In this document: one piece after another, positions 33,695 through 42,864 of the stretch
How positions within the stretch are numbered: the stretch's first letter is position 1
Layout of the letters: each line of letters starts with the position of its first letter
From: CAVRTM01 sp963696105
Lineage (GTDB): Bacteria; Actinomycetota; Actinomycetes; Actinomycetales; Dermatophilaceae
DNA: 64,000 bases
NCBI GenBank assembly: GCA_963696105.1
Contig: CAVOIP010000004.1
Span: forward strand, 310,001 to 374,000
Direction of reading: 5' to 3'
Made by a program: the position numbers and the translations under genes
The notes under the pieces: model-generated
The model's database searches: none
Seen by the model: only the letters and a program-made list of their open reading frames with translations
What the model was told of the DNA's origin: nothing

Positions 33695-35056
33695 ATGACT
33701 GCCCAACTGCTCCTCGCGGCCCTCGCCAGCCTGCTGGTCGCGTTCCTGCTGGCCGCCTCCGAGTCCTCCCTGGGCCGCATGTCCCGCCACCGCGCGGCCG
33801 AGCTGGTCGAGGAGGGCGGCCGCGGCGCGACCGCCCTGCTGCGCATCGCCGGCGACAGCGCGGCGTACCTCTCCGTCGCCGCGTTCGTCCGGGTGGTCGC
33901 CGAGGCGGCCGCCGCGGTGCTCATCACCCTGGCCGCCGTCCACCTCGTCGAGGGCTTCTGGCAGACGCTGCTGGTCAGCATCGGCGTCATGGCGGTCCTG
34001 TCCTTCGTCCTGGTCGGGGTGTCCCCGCGCACCCTGGGCCGCCAGCACTCCGACCGGATCGCCCTGCTCGCCGCACCGGTCCTGGTCTGGCTGCGGCGCG
34101 TCCTGGGGCCGGTGGCGCGGCTGCTGGTCGCCCTGGGCAACGCCGTGACGCCGGGCGAGGGCTACCGCGACGGGCCGTTCGACTCCGAGGCCGAGCTGCG
34201 CGACCTGGTCGACCTGGCGGGGGAGAGCGCGCTGATCGAGGCCGGTGAGCGGCAGATGATCCACTCCGTCTTCGAGCTGGGTGACACCGTCGTGCGCGAG
34301 GTCATGGTCCCGCGCACCGACATGGTCACGATCGACGCGGACAAGACCCTGAAGCAGGCGATGTCGCTGTTCCTGCGCTCGGGCTTCTCCCGCATCCCGG
34401 TCGTCGGCGACGGCCCGGACGACGTGCTCGGCCTGCTCTACTTCAAGGACGTGACCCGCCGCGTCAACGCCGACGCCGGTTCGGCGAGGGTGCATGTCCT
34501 GCACGCGATGCGGCCGGTCAACCACATCCCCGAGAGCAAGCCGATCGACGACCTGCTGCGCGAGATGCAGCGCGGCCAGTTCCACTTCGCCGTGGTCATC
34601 GACGAGTACGGCGGCACGGCCGGCCTGGTCACCATCGAGGACATCCTGGAGGAGATCGTCGGCGAGATCGCCGACGAGTACGACCGCGAGCCGCCTGGCG
34701 TCGAGCAGCTGGCGGACGGCACCACGCGGGTGCCGGCCACGATGCACGTGGACGACCTCGCCGAGCTGTTCGGTGTCACCATCGAGGAGGAGGAGGTCGA
34801 CACCGTCGGCGGCCTGCTCGGCAAGACGATCGGGCTCGTCCCCATCCCGGGGTCGACGGGTGAGGTCGCGGGCCTGCGGCTGACCGGCGAGCGGATGGCC
34901 GGGCGTCGCCACCGGATCGCCACCGTGATCGTGCGCCGCCTGCACCCCGCCGGCCACTCCCGGGGCGACCGCCCGACGGGGGCCGCCGTGGCCTCCGTCG
35001 CCCCGGAGGCTCCCGAGGACCTCACCCATCCCCACCACCGCGAGGAGGCGTCGTGA
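33695..35056 (+). CDS. CNNM/CorC-type membrane protein with CBS pair
   Basis: A 453-residue hemolysin-C/TlyC-like protein. The DUF21/CNNM membrane domain (about residues 1-145, with ASESSLGRMSRHRAAELVEE) is followed by two CBS domains (REVMVPRTDMVTIDADKTLK and FHFAVVIDEYGGTAGLVTIEDILEE) and a CorC_HlyC C-terminal domain. Members export magnesium or sense it. Its stop overlaps the era start. Confidence 0.93.
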   Translation: MTAQLLLAALASLLVAFLLAASESSLGRMSRHRAAELVEEGGRGATALLRIAGDSAAYLSVAAFVRVVAEAAAAVLITLAAVHLVEGFWQTLLVSIGVMAVLSFVLVGVSPRTLGRQHSDRIALLAAPVLVWLRRVLGPVARLLVALGNAVTPGEGYRDGPFDSEAELRDLVDLAGESALIEAGERQMIHSVFELGDTVVREVMVPRTDMVTIDADKTLKQAMSLFLRSGFSRIPVVGDGPDDVLGLLYFKDVTRRVNADAGSARVHVLHAMRPVNHIPESKPIDDLLREMQRGQFHFAVVIDEYGGTAGLVTIEDILEEIVGEIADEYDREPPGVEQLADGTTRVPATMHVDDLAELFGVTIEEEEVDTVGGLLGKTIGLVPIPGSTGEVAGLRLTGERMAGRRHRIATVIVRRLHPAGHSRGDRPTGAAVASVAPEAPEDLTHPHHREEAS

Positions 35057-35967
35057 ACGCCGATTTCCGGGCAGGGTTCGCCTGCCTCGTCGGACGACCC
35101 AACGCCGGCAAGTCCACGCTCACCAACGCGATGGTGGGGCACAAGGTGGCGATCACCTCCAGCAAGCCGCAGACCACCCGGCACACCATCCGCGGGATCG
35201 TGACCTCGCCCTCGGCGCAGCTGATCCTCGTGGACACCCCCGGCCTGCACAAGCCGCGCACCCTGCTCGGGCAGCGGCTCAACGACCTGGTCCGCGAGAC
35301 GCTGCTGGAGGTCGACGTCATCGGCTTCTGCCTGCCCTCGGACCAGAAGATCGGCCCCGGGGACACCTACATCGCCCGCGAGCTGGCCGAGCTGCAGCGG
35401 GCCAGGCGCCGCCCGGTGGTGGCGCTCGCGACCAAGTCCGACCGGGTGGACCGGGCCCGGCTGGCCGAGCACCTCATCGCCATCGACCAGCTCGGGTCCT
35501 GGGACGCCATCGTGCCGTGCTCGGCAACCCGCGGCGACCAGGTCCAGGAGGTCTCGGGCGTGCTGTCGTCGTACCTGCCGCTGTCCCCGAGGCTCTATCC
35601 GGACGACGTGCTGACCGACGAGCCCGAGGCAGTCATGATCGCCGAGCTCGTGCGCGAGGCGGCGCTGGAGGGCGTGCGCGACGAGCTGCCGCACAGCCTG
35701 GCGGTCGTCGTCGACGAGATGGTGCCCCGTGCGGGGCGACCCGAGGACGACCCGCTGCTGGACGTGCGGGTGCACGTCTTCGTCGAGCGGCCGAGCCAGA
35801 AGGCCATCATCATCGGACGTGGCGGCTCACGGCTGCGCGAGGTCGGCACCAACGCCCGCAGGGGGATCGAGGCGCTGCTCGGCCAGCGGATCCACCTCGA
35901 CCTGCACGTCAAGGTCGCCAAGGACTGGCAGCGCGACCCCAAGCAGCTGCAGCGGCTGGGCTTCTGA
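35053..35967 (+). CDS. era: GTPase Era
   Basis: A 304-residue 16S rRNA-binding GTPase. G1 is GRPNAGKST, G2 lies around KPQTTRHTIRG, G3 is DTPGLHKPR, and the G4-like ATKSDR follows. The C-terminal KH domain contains IIGRGGSRLREVGTNARRGI. The GTG start overlaps the upstream stop (GTGA). It ends the phoH-ybeY-CBS-era ribosome-maturation operon. Confidence 0.97.
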   Translation: MNADFRAGFACLVGRPNAGKSTLTNAMVGHKVAITSSKPQTTRHTIRGIVTSPSAQLILVDTPGLHKPRTLLGQRLNDLVRETLLEVDVIGFCLPSDQKIGPGDTYIARELAELQRARRRPVVALATKSDRVDRARLAEHLIAIDQLGSWDAIVPCSATRGDQVQEVSGVLSSYLPLSPRLYPDDVLTDEPEAVMIAELVREAALEGVRDELPHSLAVVVDEMVPRAGRPEDDPLLDVRVHVFVERPSQKAIIIGRGGSRLREVGTNARRGIEALLGQRIHLDLHVKVAKDWQRDPKQLQRLGF

Positions 35968-36003
35968 GACCGCCACCGCGACGGGCCGCCGGCGCGGCCG
36001 GGC

Positions 36004-37161
36004 TCACGTCAGCACCTTGACGGTCAGCCATGCCGAGCGCACCGCGTCGACCTCCGCGCTGGCGGCCCCGAACCTCGCCGTCGCGGCGGTCACGGTCGCC
36101 TGCGCGAACCCGGCGAAGTCGACGTCCTTGGCCAGCCCCGGGCCGGTGAGGACGTCGTACCAGACCTGTCCCGCGCGCTCCCACGCGAAGCCGCCGAGAG
36201 CGGTGGCGGCGAGGTAGAACGCGTGGTTGGGGATGCCGGAGTTGGTGTGCACCCCGCCGCTGTCGTGCTGGTCGTCGTGCGGCAGGTCGACGTAGCCTCC
36301 CATGTCGCCCGGCTGGGGGTCCTTCCCGAGCACCGGGTCGTCGTACGCCGTGCCGGGTGCCTTCATCGAGCGCAGGGCCACGCCGTGGACCTTGCTGGTG
36401 AACAGCCGGTCGCCGATGAGCCAGTCGGCCTGCTCGGCGCGCTGGCCGAGGTGCATCTGCTTGACCAGCGACCCGAACACGTCGGAGACCGACTCGTTCA
36501 GTGCGCCGGACTGCCCGACGTAGGTCAGGCCTGCCGTGAACTGCGTGACGCCGTGGGTCAGCTCGTGCCCCACCACGTCGACGCTGTCGGTGAAGGAGTT
36601 GAAGTAGGGGCCGTCGCCGTCGCCGAAGACCATCTGCGTGCCGTCCCAGAACGCGTTGTCGTAGTCGACGCTGTAGTGGACCGAGGCGACGAGCTCGAGG
36701 CCGTGCCCGTCGAGCGAGTTGCGTTGGTAGGCCTGCCAGTACAGCTGCCACGTGGCCCCGAGGTGGTCGTAGGCGTCGGTGACGGACGGGTCGCCGTTCG
36801 GCGTCGAGCCCTCGGCACGCACCAGCGCCCCGGGCAGGGTCGTGCCGTGGGCGGCGTCGTGGACCGAGCGCAGCGGGGCCGGAGCGGCCACAGCCGGCGG
36901 GGTGCCGGTCGTGGGGTGGGCCTTCTGCAGCAGGGGCTGGGGGACGAAGCCCGCCGGAGGTGGCGGGCCCGAGCGGTCGCCGCCCCGCCGCGCGGCGCGC
37001 ACCTCGCGGTGGGCCCGCACCCGGCCGTCGACCTCGAGCGTGCGCGCGGCGGCCGACGCGGCGGACGGCTCGGGCGCCTGCCGCAGCCGGTCGAGCAGGT
37101 AGGGCGGCAGGATGCTGCAGGTGCGGCGGTGCTGGCGGCTCGGGTCGGGCAGGTTGCTCAT
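36004..37161 (-). CDS. M4 metallopeptidase, protealysin type
   Basis: A 385-residue thermolysin-family protease. The zinc site is VVGHELTHGVTQF, with the third ligand in GALNESVSDVFG. The catalytic histidine lies in GGVHTNSGIPNHAFYLAA. The N-terminus has no signal peptide; instead CSILPPYLLDRLRQ matches the short protealysin-type propeptide. This argues for a cytoplasmic or non-classically exported enzyme. The small emfourin inhibitor gene often beside such proteases is not seen here; era and leuA flank it. Confidence 0.9.
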   Translation of the reverse strand: MSNLPDPSRQHRRTCSILPPYLLDRLRQAPEPSAASAAARTLEVDGRVRAHREVRAARRGGDRSGPPPPAGFVPQPLLQKAHPTTGTPPAVAAPAPLRSVHDAAHGTTLPGALVRAEGSTPNGDPSVTDAYDHLGATWQLYWQAYQRNSLDGHGLELVASVHYSVDYDNAFWDGTQMVFGDGDGPYFNSFTDSVDVVGHELTHGVTQFTAGLTYVGQSGALNESVSDVFGSLVKQMHLGQRAEQADWLIGDRLFTSKVHGVALRSMKAPGTAYDDPVLGKDPQPGDMGGYVDLPHDDQHDSGGVHTNSGIPNHAFYLAATALGGFAWERAGQVWYDVLTGPGLAKDVDFAGFAQATVTAATARFGAASAEVDAVRSAWLTVKVLT

Positions 37162-37316
37162 CGGGATCCCCCTGGCTCTCGGGTGCTCAGGTGACCACCG
37201 TGCACCCGACCGCCGACACCCGCCATCGGAGACGCCCGCGGTGGTCCGGGCGGCGGTCCTCGGCTGTCCACCATCCGGGACCGGCGCCCGCGTGGTGGAC
37301 GCCCGCGGGGCCACGG

Positions 37317-37322
37317 CATACT
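37317..37322 (+). promoter_or_regulatory. Candidate -10 element for leuL-leuA
   Basis: CATACT resembles the actinobacterial TANNNT -10 box and lies eight bases before the GTG of the leader peptide. That spacing would start the transcript at or next to the GTG, giving a leaderless mRNA. Confidence 0.5.
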
Positions 37323-37330
37323 TTGGTGCT

Positions 37331-37387
37331 GTGCGTAGCGCTCCCGGAGGCCTGCTCCTCCTTCGCCGCCGCGGCGGGGCCCTGTAG
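37331..37387 (+). CDS. leuL: Leucine-rich leader peptide of leuA
   Basis: An 18-residue frame, GTG to TAG, reads (M)RSAPGGLLLLRRRGGAL. It has four consecutive leucine codons (CTG CTC CTC CTT) 75 bases before leuA. Leader peptides of this form control leu genes by transcription attenuation in actinobacteria: stalling at the Leu codons would shift RNA pairing. Behind the Leu run GGGGCC (37376-37381) can pair with GGCC-g-CC at 37393-37399, a candidate attenuator stem. Confidence 0.82.
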   Translation: MRSAPGGLLLLRRRGGAL

Positions 37388-37462
37388 GAATCGGCCGCCC
37401 CTCGTCGCGGAGTCCGTGTTGCCAGGCCACACCACACGCACCGAGGACGTGAAGGCGAGACC

Positions 37463-39206
37463 ATGATTCATCCCCAGCAGACCTCCGGCATGCCGACCGG
37501 CAAGTACCAGCCGTACCACGAGCAGCTGACCGTCGAGCTGCCCGACCGCACCTGGCCCACCAAGCGGATGGACACGGCGCCGCGCTGGTGCGCGGTCGAC
37601 CTGCGCGACGGCAACCAGGCGCTGATCGACCCGATGAACCCCGAGCGCAAGATGCGCATGTTCGAGCTCCTGGTGCGCATGGGCTACAAGGAGATCGAGG
37701 TCGGGTTCCCCTCCGCCAGCCAGACCGACTACGACTTCGTCCGCCAGCTCATCGAGGGCGGCCACATCCCGGACGACGTCACCATCCAGGTCCTGACCCA
37801 GGCCCGCGACCACCTGATCGAGCGCACGTACGACGCGATCCGTGGCGCCAAGCAGGCCATCGTGCACCTGTACAACTCCACGTCCGTGCTGCAGCGGCGC
37901 GTCGTCTTCGGCCTGGACCAGGACGGCATCGTCGACATCGCGCTGCAGGGCGCCCGGCTGTGCCAGGAAGCTGGAGGAGACGATCCCCGAGACGGCGGTC
38001 TACTACGAGTACTCCCCGGAGTCCTACACCGGCACCGAGCTGGAGTTCGCGGCCCGCATCTGCAACGAGGTCCTGGAGGTCTTCGACGCCCGCCCCGACC
38101 GCCCGGTGATCATCAACCTGCCGGCCACGGTCGAGATGGCCACGCCCAACGTCTACGCCGACTCGATCGAGTGGATGTCACGCCACCTCAGCCGCCGTGA
38201 GTCCGTCGTCCTGTCGCTGCACCCGCACAACGACCGCGGCACCGGGGTGGCCGCCGCCGAGCTGGGCTACCTCGCCGGCGCCGACCGGATCGAGGGGTGC
38301 CTCTTCGGCAACGGTGAGCGCACCGGCAACGTCTGCCTGGTCACCTTGGGCATGAACCTCTTCAGCCAGGGCATCGACCCCGAGATCGACTTCTCCGACA
38401 TCGACGAGATCCGCCGCACGGTCGAGTACTGCACCCAGCTGCCCGTGCACGAGCGGCACCCGTACGGCGGCGACCTGGTCTTCACCGCGTTCTCCGGCTC
38501 GCACCAGGACGCGATCAAGAAGGGCTTCGAGGCGATGGCCGTCGACGCCGCGGCGGACGGCAAGCAGGTCGACGACCTGGTCTGGGCGGTGCCCTACCTG
38601 CCGATCGACCCGCACGACCTCGGCCGCTCCTACGAGGCCGTCGTGCGCGTCAACAGCCAGTCCGGCAAGGGTGGCGTGGCCTACATCCTCAAGAGCGAGC
38701 ACCAGCTGGACCTGCCGCGCCGCCTGCAGATCGAGTTCAGCGGTGTGGTCCAGGCCGGCGCCGACTCCGAGGGCGGCGAGGTCTCGCCGGCCGCGCTGTG
38801 GTCGCGCTTCGCCGACGAGTACCTCCCGGCGCAGGACGGCGCCGGCCACGACGTCGCCGCGTGGGGCCGCTTCAGCCTGGTCAGCATGCGCTCGGACAGC
38901 ACCGTCGACGGCGCCGACCAGATCTCGGTGAACCTGACCGACCGGGGCCGGGAGGTGGTCCTCGAGGGCACCGGCAACGGCCCGATCGCGGCCTTCGTCT
39001 CGGCGCTCGCCGCCCTGGACGTCGACGTGCGGGTGCTGGACTACGCCGAGCACGCGCTGTCCGCCGGCGGCGACGCGCGCGCCGCGGCCTATGTCGAGTG
39101 CGCGGTCGGCGAGCGGGTGCTGTGGGGCGTCGGGCTCGACCCCAACATCGTCATCGCGTCGTTCAAGGCGGTCATCTCCGCGGTCAACCGCGCCGAGCGC
39201 GGCTGA
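37463..39206 (+). CDS. leuA: 2-isopropylmalate synthase, one-base frameshift in this sequence
   Basis: First committed enzyme of leucine synthesis. The first part (WCAVDLRDGNQALIDPMN, the metal/catalytic loop) is in one frame up to CARLC-type sequence near 37963. The rest (KLEETIPETAVYYEYSPESY, then LSLHPHNDRGTG with the HxH metal pair, and the C-terminal regulatory LeuA dimer domain) is one frame over. The cause is one extra C in TGCCAGG at 37961-37967. Removing it gives about 580 residues. Probably a sequence error, as the gene is otherwise perfect. Confidence 0.93.
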
Positions 39207-39216
39207 CCCCGCGCGT

Positions 39217-39247
39217 CCGGCGGCCCACCCCGGCGGTGGGCCGCCGG
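39217..39247 (+). terminator. leuA terminator hairpin
   Basis: A perfect 13-bp stem, CCGGCGGCCCACC pairing with GGTGGGCCGCCGG around a five-base loop, lies 11 bases after the leuA stop. There is no T-run, as usual at this GC content. Confidence 0.88.
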
Positions 39248-39270
39248 CGCGGGCGCTTTCCCGGGCCCGT

Positions 39271-39346
39271 GGGCTGTCTGGCGCATGGGGGCTGCCTGGC
39301 GCGTGAGGGGCTGAACGGCGCGTGGCCGTCTGGCGCGTGGGCTGCC
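39271..39346. repeat. Degenerate tandem repeat after leuA
   Basis: About four imperfect copies of a 15-19-base unit with the core CTGGCGCGTGGG (variants CTGGCGCATGGG, CTGGCGCGTGAGG, ACGGCGCGTGG). It sits between the leuA terminator and the convergent alkB gene. No function is assigned. Confidence 0.7.
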
Positions 39347-39404
39347 GCACGCCCGCGCCGCCGGGCGTGTGCGCTGGCCGCAGCCCCCGGGCGCCGACTG
39401 CGCG

Positions 39405-40049
39405 CTACCGGACGCCGCGTGTGCGGAACTGGACGCTGATCCGCGGGCCGACCGGCCGCGCCGTCTTGGGGATCGCGTGCTCCCAGGTCCGCTGGCACGA
39501 GCCGCCCATGACCACCAGGTCGCCGTGGCCGAGCTGGTGGCGCAGCGTCCGGCCGCCGCCGCGCGGACGCAGCAGCAGCGGGCGAGGGGCGCCCAGGGAC
39601 AGGATCGCCACCATCGTGTCCTCGGTGCTGCTGCGGCCGATGGTGTCGCCGTGCCATGCCACGCTGTCGCGTCCGTCGCGGTAGAGGCACAGGCCGGCGG
39701 TCACGAAGGCCTCGCCGAGCTCGCCGGCGTAGTGCCGGGAGAGGTCGGTGCGCGCCTGCTCCAGCAGGGGGTCGGGCAGCGGCTCGCCCTCGCCGTAGAA
39801 GCTCAGCAGCCGGGGGACGTCGACGAACCGCTCGTACATCTGACGGCGCTCGCCGTGCCACGGGACGGTCTCCACCAGGCGCGCGAACAGCCCGTCGGAC
39901 CCGGTCGCCCACGCCGGTCGCAGATCCAGCCAGGCGCCCCGGCTGAGGACGGTGCGGCGGACGGAGCCGCCCAGCTCGCGCAGCCCGGCCTCCTCGCCGA
40001 CGTCCCACAGCGATCCCTGGAGCGCGCAGCCCGTCAGTGCAGCGGTCAT
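39405..40049 (-). CDS. alkB: AlkB-like 2-oxoglutarate/iron dioxygenase
   Basis: A 214-residue AlkB-type DNA/RNA demethylase. Iron ligands: SVAWHGD (H and D) and TWEHAIPK (H). The 2-oxoglutarate arginine and substrate arginine are in GPRISVQFRTR. The nucleotide lid is FYGEGEPLPDPLL. It repairs N1-methyladenine and N3-methylcytosine in known members. Confidence 0.9.
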   Translation of the reverse strand: MTAALTGCALQGSLWDVGEEAGLRELGGSVRRTVLSRGAWLDLRPAWATGSDGLFARLVETVPWHGERRQMYERFVDVPRLLSFYGEGEPLPDPLLEQARTDLSRHYAGELGEAFVTAGLCLYRDGRDSVAWHGDTIGRSSTEDTMVAILSLGAPRPLLLRPRGGGRTLRHQLGHGDLVVMGGSCQRTWEHAIPKTARPVGPRISVQFRTRGVR

Positions 40050-40157
40050 GCGCCCAGCCTACCCCTTTCTCGAACGTGCGTTCGATCCCGATCCCGCCTG
40101 AGCCGGCCATCCACCGGCCGGTGCCGCGGCCGGGCGGGCGCGGGGCAGGATGGGGGC

Positions 40158-40814
40158 ATGAGGACCGTCATCGCCGGAGGCCACGGAAAGGTCGGGCTAC
40201 GGCTCGGCACCCTGCTCGCCCAGCGCGGGGACCAGCCGGTGGGGCTGGTCCGCGCCCCGGAGCAGGCGCCGGACCTGGAGGCGGCCGGGGTCGAGCCGCT
40301 GGTGCTGGACCTGGTCCTCGCCACGCCGCAGCAGCTGGCCGAGGCGCTGCAGGGGGCGGACGCCGTGGTCTTCAGCGCTGGTGCCGGCGGCCGCGGCGGA
40401 CCCGAGGCGACCAACGCCATCGACGGCGACGCGGCGGTCCGGCTGGTCGACGCCGCGTCCGCCGCGGGGGTGCGCCGGTTCGTCCTCGTGTCGGTCTTCA
40501 TGGACGCCGGGCGCGGCGGCCAGGTGTCGGACACCTTCGAGAACTACATGCGCGTCAAGCGCGCCTCCGACGTCCACCTCGCCGCCAGCGGCCTGGACTG
40601 GACCATCCTGCGGCCGGGCACGCTCACCGACGACCCCGGCACCGGCACGGTGCACCTCGGGGCGGCCATCGGCTACGGGGACGTCCGCCGTGACGACGTG
40701 GCGGCGGTGCTGGCCGAGCTGCTGCACGCACCCGGCACGGTGCACCAGGTCCTCGAGCTGACCGAGGGTGGGACGCCCGTGGCCGACGCGGTGTCCGGGG
40801 TCGCGCGGGCCTGA
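40158..40814 (+). CDS. NAD(P)H-binding SDR, YwnB/YhfK type
   Basis: A 218-residue atypical SDR. The Rossmann start is TVIAGGHGKVGLRLGTLLA. FENYMRVKRASDVHLAASGLDWTILRPGTL, split at the YxxxK, is the conserved centre. Relatives are annotated as sugar epimerases or flavin-reductase-like; the substrate is unknown. It lies 49 bases before recO. Confidence 0.87.
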   Translation: MRTVIAGGHGKVGLRLGTLLAQRGDQPVGLVRAPEQAPDLEAAGVEPLVLDLVLATPQQLAEALQGADAVVFSAGAGGRGGPEATNAIDGDAAVRLVDAASAAGVRRFVLVSVFMDAGRGGQVSDTFENYMRVKRASDVHLAASGLDWTILRPGTLTDDPGTGTVHLGAAIGYGDVRRDDVAAVLAELLHAPGTVHQVLELTEGGTPVADAVSGVARA

Positions 40815-40863
40815 CCCGGCCCGGCGTACCGGCATTGTCGCCTGCGCGTAGGACACTGGACCC

Positions 40864-41604
40864 ATGCCCCTCTACCGCGACGAGGCGATCGTCCTGCGCA
40901 CCCAGAAGCTGGGCGAGGCCGACCGCATCGTGACGCTGCTGACCCGCGAGCACGGCAAGGTGCGCGCGGTCGCCAAGGGCGTGCGGCGCACCCGGTCGCG
41001 GTTCGGCGCGCGGCTCGAGCCGTTCATGGTCGTCGACGTCCAGCTCTACGAGGGCCGCTCGCTCGACACCGTGACGCAGGCCGAGACCATCGCGCCGTAC
41101 GGCGACGCGATCGCCCGGCGACTACGTCGCGCTACACCGCCGGCGACGGCGATGCTCGAGACGGCCGAGCGGCTGACCGAGGAGCGGGAGCCGTCGGTCC
41201 AGCAGTTCCTGCTGCTCGCCGGGGGCCTGCGCTCGCTGGCTGCCGGCGAGCACGAGACCGGGCTGGTGCTCGACGCCTACCTGCTGCGCTCGCTCGCGGT
41301 CGCCGGCTGGGCGCCGAGCTTCGCACGACTGCGCCCGGTGCGGGGCGCCCGGGCCGCACCGGGCGTTCACCGTCGCGAGCGGCGGCACGGTCTGCCCGTC
41401 CTGCCGCACCGCCCGGCTCCGCCGCCCCGGCGCCTGCAGACGCTCGAGCTGCTCGCGCCCTGCTCGCCGGCGACTGGGACGTCGCGGACGCCAGCGCGCC
41501 GCAGCACCGCCGCGAGGGCAGCGGCCTGGTCGCCGCGTACCTGCAGTGGCATCTCGAGCGCGGCGTGCGGTCCCTGCGCCTGGTGGAGCCGCGTGACCGG
41601 CTGA
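40864..41604 (+). CDS. recO: DNA repair protein RecO, several indels in this sequence
   Basis: RecO loads RecA through RecF-pathway mediation. The OB-fold N-terminus is intact: LYRDEAIVLRTQKLGEADRI and KGVRRTRSRFGARLEPF. After 41115 the reading needs about five single-base corrections (near 41116, 41129, 41145, 41324, 41411-41437). These recover TAMLETAERLTEE, a zinc motif DDCARCGAPG and VCPSCRT, and GLVAAYLQWHLERGVRSLRL. The stop is not certain. The indels are most likely errors, since the protein is fully conserved once they are corrected. Confidence 0.85.
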   Translation: MPLYRDEAIVLRTQKLGEADRIVTLLTREHGKVRAVAKGVRRTRSRFGARLEPFMVVDVQLYEGRSLDTVTQAETIAPYGDAIARRLRRATPPATAMLETAERLTEEREPSVQQFLLLAGGLRSLAAGEHETGLVLDAYLLRSLAVAGWAPSFARLRPVRGARAAPGVHRRERRHGLPVLPHRPAPPPRRLQTLELLAPCSPATGTSRTPARRSTAARAAAWSPRTCSGISSAACGPCAWWSRVTG

Positions 41605-41661
41605 TCGACGTCACGCGTCCGCCCATCCCCGCCGCACCCGTCGGGGGCGCGGCCGCCGGCC

Positions 41662-42431
41662 GTGCCGGCCGACCTCGTGCCCCGGCACGTCGCCATCGTC
41701 ATGGACGGCAACGGCCGGTGGGCCAACGCCCGCGGGCTGCCGCGCACCGAGGGCCACGAGGCCGGTGAGGCCGTCGCTGCTCGACGTCGTCGCCGGCGCG
41801 CATCGAGATCGGCGTCCGCCACGTGTCCGCCTACGCGTTCTCGACCGAGAACTGGAAGCGCTCGCCCGACGAGGTGCGCTTCCTCATGGGCTTCAACCGC
41901 GACGTCATCCGCCGCCGGCGCGACGAGATGCACGAGTGGGGCGTGCGCGTCCGCTGGGCCGGGCGCCGACCGCGGCTGTGGCGCAGCGTCATCAGCGAGC
42001 TCGAGGTGGCCGAGGAGCTGACCGCGGACAACGACGTGCTGACGCTGACGATGTGCGTCAACTACGGCGGCCGGGCCGAGATCGCCGACGCCGCCCGCCG
42101 CGCTCGCCGAGGACGTCGCGCGCCGGCCGGCTGCGGCCCGGCACCAGGTCGACGAGCGCGTCATCGCGCCGCTACCTCGACGAGCCCGACATGCCCGACG
42201 TCGACCTGTTCGTGCGCTCGTCCGGTGAGCAGCGCACCGTCGAACTTCCTGCTGTGGCAGTCGGCCTACGCCGAGATGGTGTTCCTCGACATGCTGTGGC
42301 CCGACTTCGACCGGCGCGACCTGTGGCGGGCGATCGAGATCTATGCCGCGCGCGACCGCCGCTACGGTGGCGCGGTCGACGCGGTTGGTGCGGGCCCGGT
42401 CCTCACGGAGCAGGCGCACCCCGGAGCCTGA
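41662..42431 (+). CDS. uppS: Undecaprenyl/decaprenyl diphosphate synthase, several indels
   Basis: Cis-prenyltransferase making the lipid carrier for cell-wall synthesis. HVAIVMDGNGRWANARG holds the catalytic aspartate. VSAYAFSTENWKRSPDEV and TLTMCVNYGGRAEIADA are in a second frame. The RxxxxRxSxxxxxS region (LFVRSSGEQRTSNFLLW) is recovered only after removing an extra base near 42239. Other extra bases lie near 41770, 41806 and 42110-42165. The true start may be upstream in the broken region (an HPSGARPP reading precedes VPADLVP). Confidence 0.88.
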
Positions 42432-42457
42432 GGGCCCCGACGGCGCCGCGGCCCTCA
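42429..42457. terminator. Bidirectional terminator containing both stop codons
   Basis: TGAGGGCC at 42429-42436 and GGCCCTCA at 42450-42457 form a perfect eight-pair stem around 13 bases. The left arm begins with the uppS TGA. The right arm, read from the other strand, begins with the TGA of the zur gene. The stem can end transcription from both sides. Confidence 0.75.
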
Positions 42458-42862
42458 GCGACCCCGGGCCGCGCAGTCCGCGCAGGTGCCGAACGATCTC
42501 CAGCGTGTGCCGGACGTCGACGAAGCCGTGCTCGGCCGGCGACCGTGTCGGCCCAGCGCTCCACGGCCGGACCCTCGACCTCGACCGTGCGCCCGCAGTC
42601 GCGGCAGACAGGAGGTGGTGGTGGTGCCCGGTGCTGCAGCGACGGTAGACCGACCTCGCCGTCGTCGGTGCGCAGCACGTCGACCTCACCGTCGGCCGCC
42701 ATCGCCTGCAGGGTGCGGTAGACCGTGGCCAGGCCGACGTGCTGCCCGGCTCTCGCAGCCGCGCGTCAGGTCCTGGGCGGAGGTGAAGTCGTCGGTGTCG
42801 TCTGAGCAGGTACGTCTGGACCGCGGCACGCTGCCGGGTGGCCTGCGGGCCTGCTCGGCCAT
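42455..42862 (-). CDS. zur: Fur-family zinc uptake regulator, indels present
   Basis: Zur-type repressor of about 135 residues. Pieces from different frames join to MAEQARRPTRQRAAVQTYLL, then DDFTSAQDL, MAADGEVDVLRTDDGEV, RCSTGHHHHLLCRDCGRTVE and a final CADCAARGR. The HHHH stretch and two CxxC pairs are the Fur-family metal sites. It lies two bases upstream of the znu permease reading... on the same strand it follows that gene, so the order is znuA-znuC-znuB-zur. A Zur box stands before znuA. Confidence 0.88.
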
Positions 42863-42864
42863 GG

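Noticed and set aside
37463..39206. Programmed ribosomal frameshifting in leuA
   Set aside because: No slippery heptamer or known precedent for this site; a single extra base explains it, and similar lesions cluster elsewhere.
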